This document shows positions 6,093 through 6,257 of a DNA stretch of 6,257 nucleotides, piece by piece. A program made the position numbers and the translations under genes. Position 1 is the stretch's first letter; each line of letters begins with the position of its first letter. This stretch comes from Parvibaculum sp. (GTDB lineage Bacteria; Pseudomonadota; Alphaproteobacteria; Parvibaculales; Parvibaculaceae). Where the stretch lies: contig JACIYQ010000073.1 in NCBI GenBank assembly GCA_014359855.1, forward strand, positions 1 through 6,257, read 5' to 3'. Below the pieces are notes generated by a model. The model was not told the DNA's origin and ran no database searches. It saw only the letters and a list, made by a program, of their open reading frames with translations.

Positions 6093-6127
6093 GGGTCTTC
6101 CCGCATTGCTGGTTCTAAGGTTGCGGG

Positions 6128-6156
6128 AATTTAGGCCAAGGCCCGGCGGGGGTCAA
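6128..6156 (-). promoter_or_regulatory. Sigma70-like promoter of the acyl-CoA dehydrogenase gene
   Basis: On the minus strand TTGACC (6156-6151, five of six matches) is followed after 17 bp by TAAATT (6133-6128, four of six). It lies in the 85-bp gap between the upstream gene's stop and the dehydrogenase ATG, giving a leader of about 30 nt. The spacer contains GGCC-TT-GGCC, a short inverted repeat that might be a regulator site; I do not recognise it as a known operator. Confidence 0.5.
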
Positions 6157-6177
6157 AAGCGGCGAAAAGAGCCGGAT

Positions 6178-6257
6178 TTACCCGCGCGGAAGCTCTGAGG
6201 AGATCGCCGCGCCGAGAATCCGGTCGGCCCGGCTGCCGTCGAGAGACAGGGGCAGAT
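6178..6257 (-). CDS. 3' end of an unidentified gene (25 codons and stop visible)
   Basis: One minus-strand frame is open from the window edge to a TAA at 6180-6178. The visible tail begins LPLSLDGSRADRIL and ends SSELPRG. Its composition looks like a real protein end, and its stop lies just before the dehydrogenase promoter, as expected for the preceding gene on the same strand. The segment is too short for me to name a family. A short CGGC/GCCG stem followed by CTTTT just past the stop is too weak to call as a terminator. Confidence 0.5.
   Translation of the reverse strand, partial: LPLSLDGSRADRILGAAISSELPRG

Noticed and set aside
5076..6134. Long plus-strand open frame (352 codons) opposite the acyl-CoA dehydrogenase
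   Set aside because: It is a mirror frame of a gene with clear signatures and full length; it is rich in Ala, His and Asp and has no recognisable fold.

Overview
The window is GC-rich, densely coding, and reads like an alphaproteobacterial chromosome. The taxonomic call is an inference from base composition and protein style; there is no rRNA or other marker gene here. It holds five complete genes and the cut ends of two others. I see no tRNA, insertion sequence, CRISPR array or prophage gene. No gene-free stretch exceeds 300 bases; the longest gap is about 110 bp.

Layout, left to right. (1) Bases 1-564, plus strand: the C-terminal end of a patatin-related protein (DUF3376-type tail). (2) Bases 571-1071, minus strand: a small heat-shock protein (Hsp20/alpha-crystallin), convergent with the patatin gene with only 6 bp between the two stop codons. 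Its probable intrinsic terminator lies inside the end of the patatin reading frame. Its 5' leader has a structured segment and a U-rich strand that can cover the Shine-Dalgarno sequence, which suggests an RNA thermometer. (3) Bases 1150-2154, minus strand: a lipoprotein alpha/beta hydrolase of the monoglyceride-lipase/lysophospholipase type. (4) Bases 2228-4363, minus strand: an OprC-type TonB-dependent copper receptor with both halves of the CxxxM and HxM copper site. (5) Bases 4403-4828, minus strand: a small membrane-anchored DUF2946-like protein upstream of the receptor. (6) Bases 4941-6092, minus strand: an acyl-CoA dehydrogenase. (7) Bases 6178-6257, minus strand: the last 25 codons of an unidentified gene.

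The copper genes are the functional core. A sigma70-like promoter (TTGACA, 17 bp, GATACT) sits just upstream of the DUF2946-like gene. The receptor follows after 39 bp, and a long inverted repeat joins the two. One arm carries the last codons and the stop of the DUF2946-like gene; the other ends in the receptor's Shine-Dalgarno. This geometry predicts that receptor translation depends on translation of the upstream gene. The hydrolase 73 bp downstream may belong to the same transcript, but a hairpin lies between them. The acyl-CoA dehydrogenase has its own plausible promoter and looks unrelated to copper.

I found no wholly unknown multi-gene system. The most notable observations are regulatory RNA structures: the coupling hairpin in the copper operon, the possible Hsp20 thermometer, and the terminator embedded in a convergent coding sequence. 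All were found by eye and none has been folded or compared with homologues.
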